This document shows, one piece after another, positions 6,792 to 18,300 of a DNA stretch of 64,000 nt. The notes below the pieces were generated by a model, which saw only the letters and a list, made by a program, of their open reading frames with translations, made no database searches and was not told the DNA's origin. Location: NCBI GenBank assembly GCA_020161455.1, contig JAIUNZ010000006.1, forward strand, positions 1-64,000, written 5' to 3'. This DNA comes from Bacteroidota bacterium (GTDB lineage Bacteria > Bacteroidota > Bacteroidia > Flavobacteriales > Flavobacteriaceae). A program made the position numbers and the translations under genes. Within the stretch, counting starts at the first letter, position 1, and the number at the start of each line of letters is the position of its first letter.

Positions 6792-9557
6792 TTAGTTTTG
6801 AGGAATTTCTTCAGACAACAACGGCGCAGGCACTTCACCTTCGTATTCCGTTTCTTGTAAATCTTCGGTTTGTTTACCCAATTTTACTTTTGGTTCGTCT
6901 TGTGTGCCTGTTATTTTTAATGGTATTCCAATAATTCCTAATGGTGGCAATCCCAATCGCATTTTGATATTCAATCTTCCGTCAAAACTGGTTGTTCCTT
7001 CTATTCTTGGTCTAAATCCAGCCACTTTAAACTTAAATCGGTCAATGGTGATGATGTTATTTTTAATTGAAGTTTTAATATCTACTTTACTCAAATCGGG
7101 ATTTGCAATCGATTCTTTTCCAGTTTTTCTGCTCACTACATTCATCAATTTAAAACCTTTCATTTTTACTTTACTCACCGATAAAACTCCGTTTCCTCTC
7201 AACGAAGGATAAATGGGCATCATATTTCCATCAAGAATACCCGCTAATTTGTAATCTAAAGAAACAATTCCTTCGGCACTTTCGGCAGCAGTTACAATTT
7301 CACGGAACATTTTTATTTCGTTGTAAGCGCGTTTTACATCAAAGTCTTTTGCATTTACTTTCATGTCAAAAAATGCTTTTTCATCCGATTGATTGCCATA
7401 AACTGCATCCAATTGTACTTTGCAATCAATGATTTCAACGGCTGCTTTTTTCAACTCCAATCGCCCATTATTGATATTTAAACCACCATTCAAATTATTT
7501 ATCGCTAATCCATCAAAGTTAATCTTAGCTGCTTTAGCTTTTAGTTGTAAATCAAAATTAGACGGAATAATGATAACGCCAGTTTCTTTTTTTATAGTAT
7601 CAACATTTGTGTTTACAACCTCTGATTTCATCATAAATTCGTCCACATTGATATAATTGGAACTGAAATTAAATTGTCCTTTTAAAATGGCTTTGTCGGT
7701 TAAAACGAATTCAATCACATTTTGTAACGCACCATTCATAGCAAAATCAGATTCGCCATAGGTAGCTTTGAAATCATCAAAATTCATTTTGTCTTGATGG
7801 AATTTGAACAATCCTTCACGAATAATGAAAGGTTTTGGCAAGTATTCGGTTGTGGTTTTTATATTTTGCAAACGTACTGTTCCACTGTTTTGAAGTTTGG
7901 AATAATTTCCTGAAACAGCATCGTTTTGAGTTCCTTTAAAAACTACATTAGCATTAACAATTCCTTCTAAATCCAATCCTTTTTGGGAGAAAACTTTATA
8001 AATTTTTCCAATATTCAATTCGCCTTTTGCTTTTATATCATAAACTAAATTATTGAAATTCTCTAGTTTTGCATTCACATAAATCGGTTTTCCTTCAAAT
8101 TCAAAACTTGCTGGTGTAATGTTTATTTTCAAGTCGTCAAGGTTGCCTAATTTATCAAGAATAGTTGCGGATACATTGATGTTTTTTATCGGATTTGGAT
8201 AATAATCAGTTTTGATATAGCCGTTTTTTAAAACAAATGTTCCTTGGGTTACTGGTATTTTGTTTTGTTTTTTATCATAAATGCCTTTGGAACGAATAGT
8301 GGTATTCAAATTTCCTTTCAAATCCATAGTACCAAACCCAAAAGCACTATTCAATTGCGCCAAATTTACTTTTGATTCAATTCGTGCATCAATATTTGGA
8401 GTTGATAAACCTTCTGATTTTATGACAGCTTTTACATAATCTTTATTGAGATTAAAGAAAATAGAATCTATATTTACTTGTAGCTTTTCAGTATCAAGTT
8501 GAGGCAATTTAGTATCAAAATTCAAATATATATTGGAAACTGGAATTGGTGCCTCATTATGATTAATAAACCCATCACGTATTTTCATGTTAAACGCTAA
8601 ATCGGGTTTTAAGTTCTCAGAAACAATATATTTTCCTTTTAAAGTCAAAGCCAAATCTGTATTTCCTTTTACTTTCGTTTTATCCAACCACGTTACATAT
8701 TGTGGTGGTAATGCCGTAAAAAAGTCATTCAAATAACTGTCTTCAGATTTGATAGCAAAATCCATTTCATATCCATTATTCAAGAAATTGAATTTTCCTT
8801 TAAACTCAACAGGAAGTTGGTTAATTTTTAAATTATTTTGCTGAAATATGAATGCTAAGGAATTAGTATTGATTTGCGTAATTAAATCGGCATTAACTTT
8901 CTTATTCTTTAAATATTGCTCACCATCGTATGTAAAATCAAAAGAGTCAATTTTGGCTTCGGTATACAAATCAAAAATCGATTCATTCAAATCGCCTTTT
9001 CCAACATAATTAAAACCTTTGGCGTCAATAAAAACTTTTGTAGATTTATCATTATAAACCAAATGGGTATTTTTAATAGCTATTTTTTCTAAACGTAATG
9101 AAGTTGTAGAAGTATCGGCATCAACTGTTTTAGTATCTGAAATATAAACGTTATAATTGGCTTCTCCTTTTTCATTTACTAATACATTAACTTTCGCATC
9201 ATAAACAAAGATTTTATCGATAGTAACTTTTTTATCAAACAACAATGACTTTAAGTTAATACCAAATGAAACATCTTTTGCAGAAATTAGGTTTTCCTTT
9301 TTAAAAGGCTTAGAACCTTTCAAAGAGAAATCCGTAAGCGTAAGAGTTAATGACGGAAAATGTTCGAAGAAAGACAATTTTGCTTCCTTAAAATTCAATT
9401 CACCATCCAATTTATCATTGGCAAACGATTTTACTTCTTGAGCAATTTTACCAGGAAAAAGTATTGGCAATAAAAACATCAACAACAAAAGCAACGCAAT
9501 TGTAATTCCAGTACCTTTAAGGATTCTAACGAGTAAATGCTTTTTTTTCTTTTCCAT
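6792..9557 (-). CDS. AsmA-like envelope protein
   Basis: A 921-residue protein with one N-terminal membrane anchor (LLVRILKGTGITIALLLLLMF without charged interruption after the start), then an AsmA N-terminal-type domain and long beta-rich repeats typical of AsmA and bridge-like lipid-transfer proteins (DLKGNLNTTIRSKG, LKITGTQDEPKVKLG near the end). The family is placed in the inner membrane facing the periplasm and is linked to outer-membrane assembly and phospholipid transport. The ATG at 9557 is preferred over a TTG at 9569, because that TTG lies inside the promoter -7 box. Single gene unit. Family assignment is firm, function is inferred. Confidence 0.85.
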   Translation of the reverse strand: MEKKKKHLLVRILKGTGITIALLLLLMFLLPILFPGKIAQEVKSFANDKLDGELNFKEAKLSFFEHFPSLTLTLTDFSLKGSKPFKKENLISAKDVSFGINLKSLLFDKKVTIDKIFVYDAKVNVLVNEKGEANYNVYISDTKTVDADTSTTSLRLEKIAIKNTHLVYNDKSTKVFIDAKGFNYVGKGDLNESIFDLYTEAKIDSFDFTYDGEQYLKNKKVNADLITQINTNSLAFIFQQNNLKINQLPVEFKGKFNFLNNGYEMDFAIKSEDSYLNDFFTALPPQYVTWLDKTKVKGNTDLALTLKGKYIVSENLKPDLAFNMKIRDGFINHNEAPIPVSNIYLNFDTKLPQLDTEKLQVNIDSIFFNLNKDYVKAVIKSEGLSTPNIDARIESKVNLAQLNSAFGFGTMDLKGNLNTTIRSKGIYDKKQNKIPVTQGTFVLKNGYIKTDYYPNPIKNINVSATILDKLGNLDDLKINITPASFEFEGKPIYVNAKLENFNNLVYDIKAKGELNIGKIYKVFSQKGLDLEGIVNANVVFKGTQNDAVSGNYSKLQNSGTVRLQNIKTTTEYLPKPFIIREGLFKFHQDKMNFDDFKATYGESDFAMNGALQNVIEFVLTDKAILKGQFNFSSNYINVDEFMMKSEVVNTNVDTIKKETGVIIIPSNFDLQLKAKAAKINFDGLAINNLNGGLNINNGRLELKKAAVEIIDCKVQLDAVYGNQSDEKAFFDMKVNAKDFDVKRAYNEIKMFREIVTAAESAEGIVSLDYKLAGILDGNMMPIYPSLRGNGVLSVSKVKMKGFKLMNVVSRKTGKESIANPDLSKVDIKTSIKNNIITIDRFKFKVAGFRPRIEGTTSFDGRLNIKMRLGLPPLGIIGIPLKITGTQDEPKVKLGKQTEDLQETEYEGEVPAPLLSEEIPQN

Positions 9558-9566
9558 AATATTTTG

Positions 9567-9574
9567 CAAATATA
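9567..9574 (-). promoter_or_regulatory. -7 promoter box (TATATTTG) for the AsmA-like gene
   Basis: TATATTTG on the minus strand ends 9 bases before the ATG at 9557, which implies a very short or absent leader and settles the start-codon choice. Confidence 0.6.
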
Positions 9575-9614
9575 CTATTCTTATTCAATCAATTTCAAAG
9601 ATCTTATAAAAGCA

Positions 9615-9645
9615 AACAAGCCACGTAAAAACTACGCAGCTTGTT
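9615..9645 (-). terminator. Likely terminator of the sus/amylase operon
   Basis: The arms AACAAGC (9615-9621) and GCTTGTT (9639-9645) enclose a second CGT/ACG pairing. On the minus strand the hairpin is followed by GCTTTTAT. It lies just past the amylase stop at 9669. Confidence 0.5.
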
Positions 9646-9668
9646 CAAATTAAATACTAACTCTAACC

Positions 9669-12557
9669 TTATCGTTTAATTAATTTAATTGTTTTTGTTT
9701 GAGCATTTGCATCAAAAGTTTTTACTAAATAAACTCCTGATTTCAAATCTTCAATATTGAATTGGTATTCAACCGTGTTTATATTTTGGAATGTTTTCAC
9801 TAATTGTCCGGTTATCGAATAAATTTCTGCTTTTTCTATTTCTTCGTTCAAAGTAAAATAATTGTTGGCAGGATTTGGTGTTAATGATAAATTTGAAACA
9901 AAATCGAAATTATTATTACTTAATGACGATGGCTGATTACCATATATTCTATATCCACCTGGTTCGATAGAAATGTTTTGGGTGGTAGATGTTACTGTTA
10001 TTGTGGAATTATCCATTAAATTATACCAAGTTCCAACATATGGAAAACCTCCCGGAGTTGTGTATGCGCTATCAGAAAAATTTGTTCTCACAAAAACATA
10101 ACTTAAAGAAGATGTTGGTGTATTGCTTGTCCAAATATCTAGCCTAGGACTTCCAAGAACATTTAAATTCCAAGAGTATTCACCATTTTCAAAAACATCT
10201 TCAGTTTTTTTGAGATCTATCATTTTAGCCCAACTGTTATAAACATTTAATCTAGAAGAATTTTCAAGCCAATTTTCAGTCCATTGAGGCTGTGGTTTAG
10301 TGTCTAGTTTACAATCTGGATTAGAATACGACACATTACCACCATTACAAGTCCATAGAGATTTATCCCAACCTAATTCTCCAAAATGCCAAATCATTTT
10401 TGGTCCTGGTACTAGCAAGTGAATTGCACCCATTGCAGGAAGTCTTTCTAGAATCTTGTTTAAATTGCCTTGTGTTTGTCCAGTTTCATTAAATGCTTTA
10501 TATACTACTCTTTCTTCATCATGACTTTCTGCATAACCAACAAACCTGTTTGTTACATCTGCTACAGCAGTAATATCACCGAACCCGCCTTTTAAAACAT
10601 TAGTATAAGGATCTGTCATCTTACGCCATTGTAGTATTCCTTTATTATTTCCAGATCTAAGATAATTTGCCCATTCTAACTCTTCATTATAAGACCCTCC
10701 AGTTCCGAGATGTTCAAAAATAATTAGGAAATTTGGATCAAATTCCCATTGTTTATCTGCATACCATTTTAACTTTGCAACTCTATCAGATTGATAACCG
10801 TTAGTACAAGCTTCTTGACCTCCCGTTACATTTGGTGGGCACGAATTTGTAAATCCTTTTGTTAAGTCCCATCTAAAACCATCAATTTTATAATCTTGTA
10901 TCCAAGTTTGAATTGTTCTAACAGAATAAGTATTAGTTAAATTATCAGGCTCTCTAAAGTGATTTAAATCACTACCTACACTATATGAGTGCATAGCTTC
11001 TTGATTGATGTATGGATTTTCAGAAGAAACTCTATATCCAGTATTATTCGCCCAACCATCATTATCCGTATCTAGCATCCACATTCTTTCTAAAGGAGAA
11101 CGACCATAAACATGATTTAGCGCAACATCTAATATTACAGCGATACCATTTTGATGACAAAGATCAATAAACTCTTTCAACTTATTTGGAGGTCCATATC
11201 TTTTATCGGGTGCCATATGGAAAACTGTATTATAACCCCAACTTAAATTACCTTCAAACTCCATAACGGGCATTAATTGAATAGTATTTATTTTTAAATT
11301 AACAAAATAATCCATCTTATTAATTAAATCTTGATAAGTCCTATTCGCATCAAAATCTCTTACTAGAACTTCATAAATAACCAAGTCTTTCTTTTTAGGT
11401 TTAACAAAATTAGTTGTTGCAGCACTCCAATTATAATTCCACCAAGCATTTGGGCCAGTTTGCAAAACTGTTACTTCACGCTCTTGACCTGATGGATATT
11501 GAGGTAAATTTGGATATACTCCTAATGCTTGAATTTCAGGATCATCATAAGGAGATAAAACTAATGTAGAGAATGGGTCAGCTGTTTTTACAACTGCTGG
11601 GGAGTTAGCAGGTCTATTTGTTTGATCACAAACCCAATATTGATAAGTATAAACTTCTCCTGGAATTAAACCTGTAATCTCCAACCAAAATTTTCCAGTT
11701 ATGGGGTCTTTTTTCATAGCATAAGAAGAAGTTGGTGTCCAATTATTAAAACTTCCCGCAACATAAACAAAATCCTTGTAAGGAGCATTTAATACTATTG
11801 TGGCTTTGGTGGCATCAGTTGTATTGTAATTTATTCCATCCAACATTCCAGATGGAAGTGCTGTTGAAATAGTGCCTGGGTTAAAAAGATATGTAAATTT
11901 TTTAGTTATTGTTGTTGATCCTTGAGTACACTCTAAAGTAAAAATAGTATTTTGACTAACCAATGGCCCAGCTGTAAAAAATGATGTTGTAGTTGGCCCA
12001 CTAACAGTTACACCATTAGATTTCAAAGTATAAATAGCATTACCACCTGTGTTGGATGCAACTACACTAGCATTAGTATTTGATGATATAATTGTTATAC
12101 TGTTTTCCAAAGGAGAAGATAATGTAAGCTGAAAAGCTCCAACATTAAAGATGTTATCATTTGTTTTTTTATCACCACTTCCATCTTTTGCTTTTACAAG
12201 AAACCCCATTTTACCAAATACAGTATTATTAAAGAAAGTTTGTGGCACAAAAGTAATTGTATATATGTCTGAAGCTGAATTGTATGTTAATCTATTCGTT
12301 TCAGATGAATTTGCCCATGTACCATTTGAAGGACAATCACCTAATGCGTTACCATTTGCATCTTGCATCCAAGCCCACAAGTATAAAGCATTACCTGTAA
12401 CTCCCCATGTGGATTCATTTATTTGACTACCTTGAATAGTTATTGTTATGGATTGATTTCTCTCAAAAGGATTAGGAGTAACTGTTGGGGTAATGGTTTG
12501 TTGTTGTCCATTTACGAATGAAACTACAAATAGTATTAGTAAAAAAACCTTTTTCAT
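9669..12557 (-). CDS. T9SS-secreted alpha-amylase, GH13 with CBM48-like domain
   Basis: A 962-residue secreted starch hydrolase. It has a signal peptide (MKKVFLLILFVVSFVNG), N-terminal immunoglobulin-like regions, a CBM48-type module (FVYVAGSFNNWTPTSSY) and a GH13 barrel. The barrel keeps conserved region I DVALNHV, region II GFRWDLTKGF (nucleophile Asp), region III IIFEHLG (acid/base Glu) and region IV AESHDEE. The C-terminus is a type A T9SS sorting domain (LTPNPANNYF...LVKTFDANAQTKTIKLIKR), so the enzyme is exported across the outer membrane and probably surface-attached or released. The ATG at 12557 precedes the signal peptide; an upstream ATG ten codons earlier would bury it. Last gene of the susCDE operon, so it likely feeds oligosaccharides to SusCD. 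Confidence 0.9.
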   Translation of the reverse strand: MKKVFLLILFVVSFVNGQQQTITPTVTPNPFERNQSITITIQGSQINESTWGVTGNALYLWAWMQDANGNALGDCPSNGTWANSSETNRLTYNSASDIYTITFVPQTFFNNTVFGKMGFLVKAKDGSGDKKTNDNIFNVGAFQLTLSSPLENSITIISSNTNASVVASNTGGNAIYTLKSNGVTVSGPTTTSFFTAGPLVSQNTIFTLECTQGSTTITKKFTYLFNPGTISTALPSGMLDGINYNTTDATKATIVLNAPYKDFVYVAGSFNNWTPTSSYAMKKDPITGKFWLEITGLIPGEVYTYQYWVCDQTNRPANSPAVVKTADPFSTLVLSPYDDPEIQALGVYPNLPQYPSGQEREVTVLQTGPNAWWNYNWSAATTNFVKPKKKDLVIYEVLVRDFDANRTYQDLINKMDYFVNLKINTIQLMPVMEFEGNLSWGYNTVFHMAPDKRYGPPNKLKEFIDLCHQNGIAVILDVALNHVYGRSPLERMWMLDTDNDGWANNTGYRVSSENPYINQEAMHSYSVGSDLNHFREPDNLTNTYSVRTIQTWIQDYKIDGFRWDLTKGFTNSCPPNVTGGQEACTNGYQSDRVAKLKWYADKQWEFDPNFLIIFEHLGTGGSYNEELEWANYLRSGNNKGILQWRKMTDPYTNVLKGGFGDITAVADVTNRFVGYAESHDEERVVYKAFNETGQTQGNLNKILERLPAMGAIHLLVPGPKMIWHFGELGWDKSLWTCNGGNVSYSNPDCKLDTKPQPQWTENWLENSSRLNVYNSWAKMIDLKKTEDVFENGEYSWNLNVLGSPRLDIWTSNTPTSSLSYVFVRTNFSDSAYTTPGGFPYVGTWYNLMDNSTITVTSTTQNISIEPGGYRIYGNQPSSLSNNNFDFVSNLSLTPNPANNYFTLNEEIEKAEIYSITGQLVKTFQNINTVEYQFNIEDLKSGVYLVKTFDANAQTKTIKLIKR

Positions 12558-12614
12558 GCTTTTATTTTTAAAAAAGTTTCCCAACAAAGAAATGTTGGGA
12601 AACGTTCATTTATA

Positions 12615-13784
12615 TTAATTTGAAATCAGACGCAGATTATAATTTGCTGAATTTCGTATATCTAAAACAACTTTATAATTGCCTGCAGTTGGAACTTTCA
12701 TATTCCCACCATTTATTTTTATTTTGTATTGAGAATCCAATGTAGTGTTTTCTGTATTGCCTGACAAAGTTCCCATTTTTTGAGACCAATCATCTTTTAA
12801 ACGAATTAAGAATTCATCAGCAGCTAATGTTAAATCAGCTGTGTACATTTGATAGTAAGGTGATGTTTCATCTGTAACAAAATTTAAATATGTAGGCGTA
12901 CCCCATCCATTAGGAGTAGCAGCACCAATTATCGCAACCTGTCTTTTCGCAATGGTATAAGTATTAGCATTCCAATTTACTGTAAAAAAATAAGTTCCAG
13001 CACCTTCGGTTGGTTTTATGTTTTTTCCTGGAGAATCTAAAGTTGTAAATGAATTTGGATTTTCAGACAAATCGCCTTTATCTCCATTCCAAGATGGTCC
13101 TGGAGTAAATTTAAACTCAGGACTTGTAACGTTCATCCATACAAACCCTTCGTAATTACCATCATTAGCTTTAGAAAATAATTTTGCAATTTTTGGACTA
13201 TCTGGAGACCAATCATTACCATATCCGCTTGCAAATTGATAACCTCCAGGGACATATATTCTCTCAAACTCATCAAAAGTATCAAAAGCTTTAGCATTAA
13301 TTGATACAGTTTGTGAATATACTTTAGCCAAATTATTATCTGAAGTGTCTAATTGTCCTACAACACTACCAACGACTCTAATATTATAAGACTCTGAAGT
13401 ACCTATACTCCCATTAGCAGCAAGTACTAAAGTGTTAAATTCTCTAACTGTAACTGTCTTCTCAAAGCTTTCACCTGCAAAAGAACTAAAATTACCTAAA
13501 TCATAAGAACCAACGTTACCGCTATCAAAATCACTCGTTGATTTTACAAGTTCTAATTTGTAATTTACAGCTGCCTGAAAATTATAATCGGCCGAAGTCC
13601 AAGTCATTGTAAATAAGTTGTCATTTGCATTGGAAGCTAAAAGTTCGTATGAACCTCCCGTGGGTGCAGAGAGTTGTATATTCGCACTATCACTACCAAT
13701 AGGGTCAGCACTATCCTTTGAACAAGAAAATAGACTAAAAGCCATAATTGCGGTTAATGATAAATTTTTTAGTAAACTTTTCAT
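12615..13784 (-). CDS. SusE/SusF-like surface glycan-binding lipoprotein
   Basis: A 389-residue lipoprotein (lipobox LFSCSKD). The N-terminal part is a SusE-type Ig-like domain (IQLSAPTGGSYELLASNANDN, FTMTWTSADY). Two C-terminal modules (YVPGGYQFASGYGNDWSPDS and VAIIGAATPNGWGTPTYL) look like the starch-binding domains of SusE/SusF. It should sit on the outer-membrane surface and hold starch chains near SusCD; it has no hydrolase motifs. Third in the operon susC-susD-susE-amylase (15 bp after susD). Sequence identity to Bacteroides SusE is expected to be low, so I give the family and no gene symbol. Confidence 0.85.
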   Translation of the reverse strand: MKSLLKNLSLTAIMAFSLFSCSKDSADPIGSDSANIQLSAPTGGSYELLASNANDNLFTMTWTSADYNFQAAVNYKLELVKSTSDFDSGNVGSYDLGNFSSFAGESFEKTVTVREFNTLVLAANGSIGTSESYNIRVVGSVVGQLDTSDNNLAKVYSQTVSINAKAFDTFDEFERIYVPGGYQFASGYGNDWSPDSPKIAKLFSKANDGNYEGFVWMNVTSPEFKFTPGPSWNGDKGDLSENPNSFTTLDSPGKNIKPTEGAGTYFFTVNWNANTYTIAKRQVAIIGAATPNGWGTPTYLNFVTDETSPYYQMYTADLTLAADEFLIRLKDDWSQKMGTLSGNTENTTLDSQYKIKINGGNMKVPTAGNYKVVLDIRNSANYNLRLISN

Positions 13785-13799
13785 AATATTTTGATTTTA

Positions 13800-15347
13800 T
13801 TAATATCCTGTGTTTTGTGTTAAGTTTGGATTTGAATCTAAAGCACTTAACGGCAGAGGAAATACTTTATATGTATCAGGAATTGATACTCCGTTTAAAG
13901 AGTTTCCTTTCCAAGGCCATAAATAATCTCCTCCTGTAAATTTTCCAAATCGAATCAAATCAGTTCTTCTTTGTCCTTCCATATTCAATTCTCTTCCTCT
14001 TTCATCTAAAATAAAATCAAGTGTTAATTGAGATTGAGATATTGAAGAAGCATTAGATCTAGCTCTAAGTTCATTTACATACGATAATGCCTGAGAACTA
14101 GAGCCAGAAGTTGCACCCCTTAAAACACTTTCTGCATATATTAAATAAGCATCTGCAAGTCGAAACATTGGAAAATCTGTACTAGAAAAACTTGTTGGAC
14201 TTGATGTTCCTGTAAACATTGAGTTTCTAAATTTTGTTGAAGGATACCCATTAGTCCATGTTTTATAGTCAGTCATCTCATATGTGTGACCTGCTCTCCA
14301 AAACAATTGTGCCCTTGCATCAGTTGAAGTATCTAAATCTCCAAATAATCCATACCAAGCTTTCGTTGCTCTATTACCTCCCCAACCATCAGTTGCTCCA
14401 AATAAACTTATTGGCATAGTGTCAGCATTCATACTTGCATTAACCAGGTAGGTTGTATTACCATAACTTTGACTTGTTAATGCGTCTGCAATTAAAGGGA
14501 AAATAATTTCGGGTGAAGTATTATTATCAGCTGTAAAATTTTGCAAATAATTAGGAGCCAAAGAAAATCCTCCTTCGGTAATTACTTTGTTTGAATAAAT
14601 TAAAGCATCATTATATCTTGAAACTCCCGTATAAACTTCGGCATTTAAATACAATTTTGCTAACAACATTCTACATGCTGATTTATTTGCTCTACCATAT
14701 TCGTTTGAAAATGGCAAATCATTTTCAATTGCAAGTAATTCTGACTCTACATAATCAAATAAGTCTGTTCTTGAAGCTTCTGGCAATGGACTAATTGTTC
14801 CATAATTTTCTGTTGTAACTAGAACACCTTTTCCAAAACAGTCAATCATATAATAATATGCCAATGAACGTAAAAAACGTAATTCACTAATATACTGTGC
14901 CTTTTCCGAAACATTTGTGTTTTGCAACGCTATAATTAGATTTGTTGTTTGTGGTACTGTATAATATACTCTATCAAACAAATATCTAAAAAATTTATTG
15001 TTTTGAGTCCAATTTGATGTTGTAGTCAATTGGTCTAATCCATCATCACCCCAACGATTTTTAACATTATCAGTTGTTAAATCTTGAAGGTTAATAATTC
15101 CTCTTAAGAACCCACTTTCTCCCGCATCGTTTGTTACAATATCTGAACTACCTGGTCCGTTTGAGCCTGTCAAAGCAAACGTTGCATACATTCTAGACAA
15201 CAATCCTTTTGCTGCATTAGGATCTTGTAGCAACAAGTTTTCAAATGACTGTTCTACTACAGGCTTTGTGTCAAGTTCGGATGAACATGAATTAAATAAC
15301 ATCACAAAAAGAAATGCAACAGCTATTTTTTTAATAATTATTTTCAT
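13800..15347 (-). CDS. susD: SusD/RagB-family nutrient-uptake lipoprotein
   Basis: A 515-residue lipoprotein (LFNSCSSELD). It shows the tetratricopeptide-rich SusD fold: the N-terminal SusD-like part with LSRMYATFALTG, the ISELRFLRSLAYYYMIDCFG helix, and the C-terminal FPMFRLADAYLIYAES with LDFILDERGRELNMEGQR. SusD proteins form a lid on the SusC channel and bind glycan on the cell surface. It lies 10 bp after susC and 15 bp before susE. The neighbouring amylases and maltose phosphorylase indicate maltodextrin or starch as ligand. Confidence 0.95.
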   Translation of the reverse strand: MKIIIKKIAVAFLFVMLFNSCSSELDTKPVVEQSFENLLLQDPNAAKGLLSRMYATFALTGSNGPGSSDIVTNDAGESGFLRGIINLQDLTTDNVKNRWGDDGLDQLTTTSNWTQNNKFFRYLFDRVYYTVPQTTNLIIALQNTNVSEKAQYISELRFLRSLAYYYMIDCFGKGVLVTTENYGTISPLPEASRTDLFDYVESELLAIENDLPFSNEYGRANKSACRMLLAKLYLNAEVYTGVSRYNDALIYSNKVITEGGFSLAPNYLQNFTADNNTSPEIIFPLIADALTSQSYGNTTYLVNASMNADTMPISLFGATDGWGGNRATKAWYGLFGDLDTSTDARAQLFWRAGHTYEMTDYKTWTNGYPSTKFRNSMFTGTSSPTSFSSTDFPMFRLADAYLIYAESVLRGATSGSSSQALSYVNELRARSNASSISQSQLTLDFILDERGRELNMEGQRRTDLIRFGKFTGGDYLWPWKGNSLNGVSIPDTYKVFPLPLSALDSNPNLTQNTGY

Positions 15348-15357
15348 AGTTTAAATT

Positions 15358-18300
15358 TTAAAAATCAATAGTTACTCCTGTATTAAATACTCTAGGTCTC
15401 GGATAAAAGTTTGTATCAATACCATTAAAGTTTTCTGGATCTTGTCCTGAATATTTAGTAATTAAAAACAAATTATTTGCACCAACATATAAACGTAAAG
15501 TTGCAGATTTAAATAATTTATCAAACATGTATCCTATAGAAAGACTCTCGCATCGCAAAAAGGTTGCGTCCTCTAAAAAATAATCAGATACAACAGAATT
15601 TTCTGCTATGGTTACAAACGGAAGATTTCCGTTTAAATTGTTATTTAAGTTTTGTGATATATTCGGAACTACTTTTTGCTCCCATCCATATTGATATTTA
15701 ACAGAATTATACACATTTCCGCCCAACTGACCTCTAAAACTTGCGTTTAAATCAAATTTTTTGTAGTTAAACGTTGTGCTGAATCCAAAATTCCAATTAG
15801 GAACTAAAGCCACATAATATTTATCATCGTCATTAATACTTCCATCTCCATTTCTATCAACAAAAACATTTGGTATTGGCTGACCAGCATTATCATATAC
15901 TTGCTCAAACACCCATGCAGACTGAGGTTGCTCTCCAATTGCATGGTACGACAATGTTCTACCTATTCCTGGAAGACCGCCTCCAGAAGCAGCAATTCTT
16001 GTTGCTCCATTTACTTCATCTACCTTACCTTTATTGTAAGACATATTTCCGCTTACTGACCAATTCATATCATCGCTTGAATATAACTTAGCAGTCAAAC
16101 TCAACTCTATACCTTTATTTGTAATTGCCGCCGCATTACTTACAAATTGATTAGTCAAAAATTGTCCCGGAGGAAATTGTACTGTTGCTAACAAATCGGT
16201 AGTTTTTCTAATATAAGCATCTACACTTCCTGACAAAAATCCGTTTTTAAATAAATCAAAATCAATACCTATATTGGTTGTTGCTGATTTTTCCCATGTT
16301 AAATTAGGATTAAATGCATTTGCAGAATAAATATTCACTCCTGGTAAATATTGTCCATTTTGATTCCCCGGAGAAAACAAAGCTGTGTAAGGATAATAGC
16401 CTTGACTTCTAATATCGCTATTTCCAGTCACACCATAACCAACTCTTAATTTCAAATCATTAATGCTTTCAATATTTTTTAAGAAGCTTTCTTCTTTCAT
16501 TTTCCATGCTAAACCAGCTGCAGGGAAATAACCCCATCTTCTATCTGAGGGAAACAAAGATGAAGCATCAGCTCTCAAAGTCATCGTAAGCAAATATTTG
16601 TCTAAAAAATCAACATTAGCTCTACCAAAATAAGATTCCAATGTCATTTTTCCAAAATATCTGTTATTTGGATTTTGCGGGTTTACATTCAATTCTCTAA
16701 CTCCAGTGGTAATGTCATAAATATAATTATCTTTTACACCTTGATTCACAAAACTTTGGAAATTATGTCCACCTTGCATTTCAACTCGACTCATGAAACC
16801 AGATAATTTTTTTGTGTAAACAAGATACGCATCAAACGTTTTGTTATCTATGGTCTGTCTTTCTTTATAATTTAACCCAGGATTAAACACATATGAATCT
16901 GGAGCCACAGAAGTTGTTCCGTCTATTTTATATGTTTGCAAAGCATTTTCAGCATAAATCTCTCTTATATATGATTTTGAGGATTCAATCCCCAAATTAA
17001 CAACTGCTCGTAATTCAGGTAAAAAATGCATTTTATAATCAAATTCAATGTTTCCTAAAAACTTATCAATACTCTCAGGGCGCTCACGTTGTTTTAATAG
17101 AGCTACAGGATTTAATTGACCTTGTATTCTGTATGAACCATCCCAATTTCCATCTGTTGGGTCAGAAACTTGTTGATAATATCCTTCAAATCTATTGTTA
17201 GGGCTACTTCCATAAACAGGTTTTGTTGGATCCATGTTCAATGCAGCACCAATCGCTCCACCTGAGTCCACTGAATTTTTTCTAGAACTAAATCCTTTTG
17301 CATTAACATCTACTTTTAAATGACCATCAAAAAATGTAGGCGTTACTTTAACCCCAGCAGAAACTCTCCTATAATCATTTGTAATCACCACACCTTGAGT
17401 GTTATTAAATCCAACAGATGCTCTAAAAGGCACACCATTAAAAATAGAAGCTCTAGCACTAAAGTTATGGTCTTGGCTTATCGTATTTCTAAATATCTCA
17501 CTTTGCCAATCTGTATTGTACAGGATTCTTTGTCCAGGATTATTAGGGTCTGCTATTCCCAATTTAGCAATATGCTCTGGATATTTTTCTGTAATAAACT
17601 GAGCAAAAGAATTACCATCTCTAACATCAATTAGGTTGTTTACTTTACCAAAAGAGAATGTGGATGAATAAGTGTATTTTGGAACACCAGAAGTTCCTTT
17701 TTTAGTTGTAATAATGATTACACCATTTGATGCACGAGAACCATAAATAGCCGTAGCAGAAGCGTCTTTAAGTATAGTGAACGATTCAATATCGTTTGGA
17801 TTAATTAATGACAAAGGGTTTCCTTGACCTGCTGCTAATCTATTATCAATAGGAACATTATCAATTACTAATAACGGACTAGCTTCTGCATTTAAAGATG
17901 AAATACCTCTTATCCTAATATTTGGAGCAGAATCAGGTGCTCCTCCATCATTGGTAATTCTAATCCCTGTCGCTTTTCCTACCAACAATTGGTCTGCGCT
18001 CAGAATTGCACCTTTGTTAAAATCCTTGTCAGTAACAACAGAAACTGAGCCCGTTGCATCTTTCTTTTTTACTGAACCATAACCAACCTGAACTACAACT
18101 TCCTGCAGTTGGGTTAAATCTTCTTTCAACTGAACTTTAATTTCTTTTTGTCCAGAAAATTTAATCGATTCTGATTGATATCCAATATAGGAAACAACGA
18201 TAACATCGCCATTTTTTAATCCATTCAATTGGAACTTTCCATCAAAATCTGTGGTGGTACTATTGTTAGCACCTTGAACTATTACATTTACTCCTGGCAA

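Noticed and set aside
9558..9569. TTG start four codons upstream for the AsmA-like protein
   Set aside because: The TTG lies inside the -7 promoter box TATATTTG, so it would not be transcribed.
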